Positions 5,751 to 6,929 of a stretch of DNA of 6,929 bases are shown here, piece by piece. Under the pieces are notes generated by a model. The model was not told where the DNA came from. It made no database searches and saw only the letters and a list, made by a program, of their open reading frames with translations. A program made the position numbers and the translations under genes. The stretch is from Actinomycetota bacterium (GTDB lineage Bacteria > Actinomycetota > Acidimicrobiia > IMCC26256 > PALSA-610), in the NCBI GenBank assembly GCA_030839005.1, contig JAUZEM010000566.1, positions 1 through 6,929 of the forward strand, given 5' to 3'. Position 1 is the first letter of the stretch; each line of letters starts with the position of its first letter.

Positions 5751-6539
5751 TTAGGTGACGATCCCGCGCTCGGGCATCGGCTCCGAGAGCCGCGAACGCA
5801 ACTGGAAGATTGCCTTCGTGTGGATCTGGCACACGCGACTCTCGGTAACGCCGAGCACGTTGCCGATCTCGGCGAGCGTCAGACCTTCGTAGTAGTAGAG
5901 CGTGAGCACGAGCCTTTCGCGGTCGGGCATGCGGTTGATCGCGTCGGCCAGCACCTGACGCATCTCTTCCGACTCGAACGCCTCGACCGGATCGTGACCG
6001 CTGCCCGCGATCGTGTCGCCGACCGTCGCCCCGCTGCCGCGCTCGGAACCGGCCGAGAGCAGCTCGTCGAGTGCGACGACGCCGACGAAGCTGATCTGGC
6101 CGAGCGTCGTCGCGAGCTCGTCCTCGCTCAAGCCGAGCTCGGTCGCGACCTCTTTGTCCTCCGGGCTGCGGCGCAGCTCGTTCTCGAGCTTCGAGTACGC
6201 GCGCTCGATGGCACGGGCCTTGGCGCGCACCGAGCGCGGGACCCAGTCGATCGACCGCAGCTCGTCGATGATCGCGCCCTTGATCCTGCTGATCGCATAG
6301 GTCTCGAACTTGTAGCCGCGTCCGGGATCGAACTTGTCGATCGCGTCGATCAGACCGAAGATGCCGTAGCTGACGAGGTCCGATTGCTCGATGTTCTGCG
6401 GGAGTCCGGCGGCCACCCGCCCGGCGACGAACTTCACCAACGGTGAGTAGTGCAGGATCAAGCGCTCGCGCGCGTGGGACGTGCCGCCATCTTTGTAATC
6501 ACGCCAAAGCTCGGCGATTTCCGCGGCGGACTCGTCCAC
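5751..6539 (-). CDS. whiG: RNA polymerase sigma factor of the WhiG/FliA group
   Basis: Alternative sigma-70-family factor (262 residues, typical for the group) that directs RNA polymerase to a special promoter set: sporulation genes for Streptomyces WhiG, motility genes for FliA. Region 2 is at about 25-100, with NIEQSDLVSYGIFGLIDAI then FDPGRGYKFETYAISRIKG and IDELRSIDWVPRSVR. Region 3 follows (about 105-180). Region 4 (about 195-252) contains the helix-turn-helix in EGLTLAEIGNVLGVTESRV, which should read the -35 element. The start is GTG 6539, 17 nt after the recombinase stop, with AGGG about 8 nt upstream. Position between xerC and the M23-rpsB cluster matches my recollection of Streptomyces whiG. 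No flagellar or sporulation gene is visible here, so its regulon cannot be told. No anti-sigma gene lies beside it in this window. Stop codon TAA. Confidence 0.92.
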   Translation of the reverse strand: MDESAAEIAELWRDYKDGGTSHARERLILHYSPLVKFVAGRVAAGLPQNIEQSDLVSYGIFGLIDAIDKFDPGRGYKFETYAISRIKGAIIDELRSIDWVPRSVRAKARAIERAYSKLENELRRSPEDKEVATELGLSEDELATTLGQISFVGVVALDELLSAGSERGSGATVGDTIAGSGHDPVEAFESEEMRQVLADAINRMPDRERLVLTLYYYEGLTLAEIGNVLGVTESRVCQIHTKAIFQLRSRLSEPMPERGIVT

Positions 6540-6556
6540 TCTGCTCGCCCTGCTCC

Positions 6557-6929
6557 CTAGGCCCTTGGATGCGTCCGTTCGTACACAGCTCTCATCAGCT
6601 CACGTGTCACGTGAGTGTAGATCTGTGTCGTCCCCACATCGGCGTGTCCGAGCAGTTCTTGAACCGCTCTGAGGTCAGCTCCTCCCTCGAGGAGGTGCGT
6701 GGCGTAGGCGTGGCGAAGGGCGTGCGGGTGCAACGTCCGGCCGTCGGGGAGCGGATAGCGGGCGAGAACCCGCCGGACGTCGCGGGGGGTCATTCGCCGG
6801 CCGCGGGCGTTCAAGAAGAGCGCGACGGCCCCGGCACTGGGCTGTACGGCGTGCGGAAGAGCGCGGCGCCCGCGACGCAGGTATGCCTCGACGGCGTCGC
6901 GGGCCGGATCGCCGAGCGGGAGCCGGCGA
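6557..6929 (-). CDS. xerC: Tyrosine site-specific recombinase XerC/XerD type, C-terminal part
   Basis: Partial gene: the reading frame is open to the window end, so the N-terminal core-binding domain and the first catalytic Arg and Lys lie outside. The 123 visible residues begin at RRLPLGDPA, matching the beta-hairpin RLVPLG region of Xer proteins. They include ALFLNARG, then HPHALRHAYATHLLEGGADL with the catalytic His and second Arg (HALR), LLGHAD with the third-box His, and QIYTHV with the nucleophile Tyr, ending ...HPRA as Xer proteins do. Xer recombinases resolve chromosome dimers at dif during division. The close match to the Xer consensus and the locus (beside whiG and rpsB, as mycobacterial xerC lies near rpsB) favour a housekeeping Xer over a phage integrase. 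XerC versus XerD cannot be separated from this fragment. A TTG at 6814 is internal and not the start. Confidence 0.93.
   Translation of the reverse strand, partial: RRLPLGDPARDAVEAYLRRGRRALPHAVQPSAGAVALFLNARGRRMTPRDVRRVLARYPLPDGRTLHPHALRHAYATHLLEGGADLRAVQELLGHADVGTTQIYTHVTRELMRAVYERTHPRA

Noticed and set aside
4876..5832. A 318-codon minus-strand frame overlapping the M23 gene and the rpsB leader
   Set aside because: It is out of frame with the M23 gene, very Arg-rich, has no family match I can recognise and overlaps the end of the sigma gene.
4962..6446. A 494-codon open frame on the plus strand, opposite the M23 and sigma genes
   Set aside because: Its translation has no recognisable domain and is rich in Arg, Asp and His, as expected of an antisense frame of GC-rich genes. 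The minus strand here encodes two clear protein families.
6557..6929. The recombinase considered as a phage or integron integrase marking a mobile element
   Set aside because: The sequence follows the Xer consensus closely, the neighbours are core genes, and no attachment repeats are visible.

Overview
The window carries eight genes, all on the minus strand. Read in the direction of transcription (high to low coordinates) they are: a tyrosine recombinase of the XerC/XerD type (cut by the window edge), a WhiG/FliA-type sigma factor, a small secreted M23 (LytM-like) protein, rpsB, tsf, pyrH, frr and cdsA. The DNA is GC-rich, coding third positions are mostly G or C, and GTG starts are common. 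The order xerC / whiG-type sigma / M23 / rpsB-tsf-pyrH-frr-cdsA is, from memory, that of Actinobacteria (Streptomyces whiG lies in this neighbourhood, and mycobacterial xerC lies near rpsB). Protein details fit a high-GC actinobacterium. A deep lineage such as Acidimicrobiia is my guess, but the sequence alone does not prove it.

Region by region: 6557-6929 is the C-terminal catalytic part of the recombinase. The sigma-factor gene begins 17 nt after it (5751-6539). A 96-nt gap with a possible leaderless promoter leads to the M23 gene (5067-5654). A 204-nt gap, the largest in the window, holds the likely promoter and leader of the translation operon. Then come rpsB (3828-4862), tsf (4-nt gap), pyrH (58-nt gap), frr (4-nt GTGA overlap with pyrH) and cdsA (86-nt gap, or a 4-nt overlap if a weaker upstream start is used). 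Several starts were moved inward from the longest open frame because strong Shine-Dalgarno sites and family alignment point to internal codons (cdsA, pyrH, tsf, rpsB).

The last five genes form a housekeeping operon: ribosomal protein S2, elongation factor Ts, UMP kinase for pyrimidine nucleotides, ribosome recycling factor and CDP-diacylglycerol synthase for phospholipids. The upstream genes serve chromosome resolution, alternative transcription and the cell envelope. I see no mobile element, CRISPR array, tRNA or rRNA.

The window is mostly ordinary. The points worth a second look are within-gene departures: a very long acidic, repeat-bearing N-terminal tail on CdsA; a long acidic repeat-bearing C-terminal tail on S2; an M23 protein that keeps its zinc ligands but lacks both catalytic histidines; and a UMP kinase with Leu in place of the conserved UMP-binding Arg. 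I do not see a new multi-gene system here.
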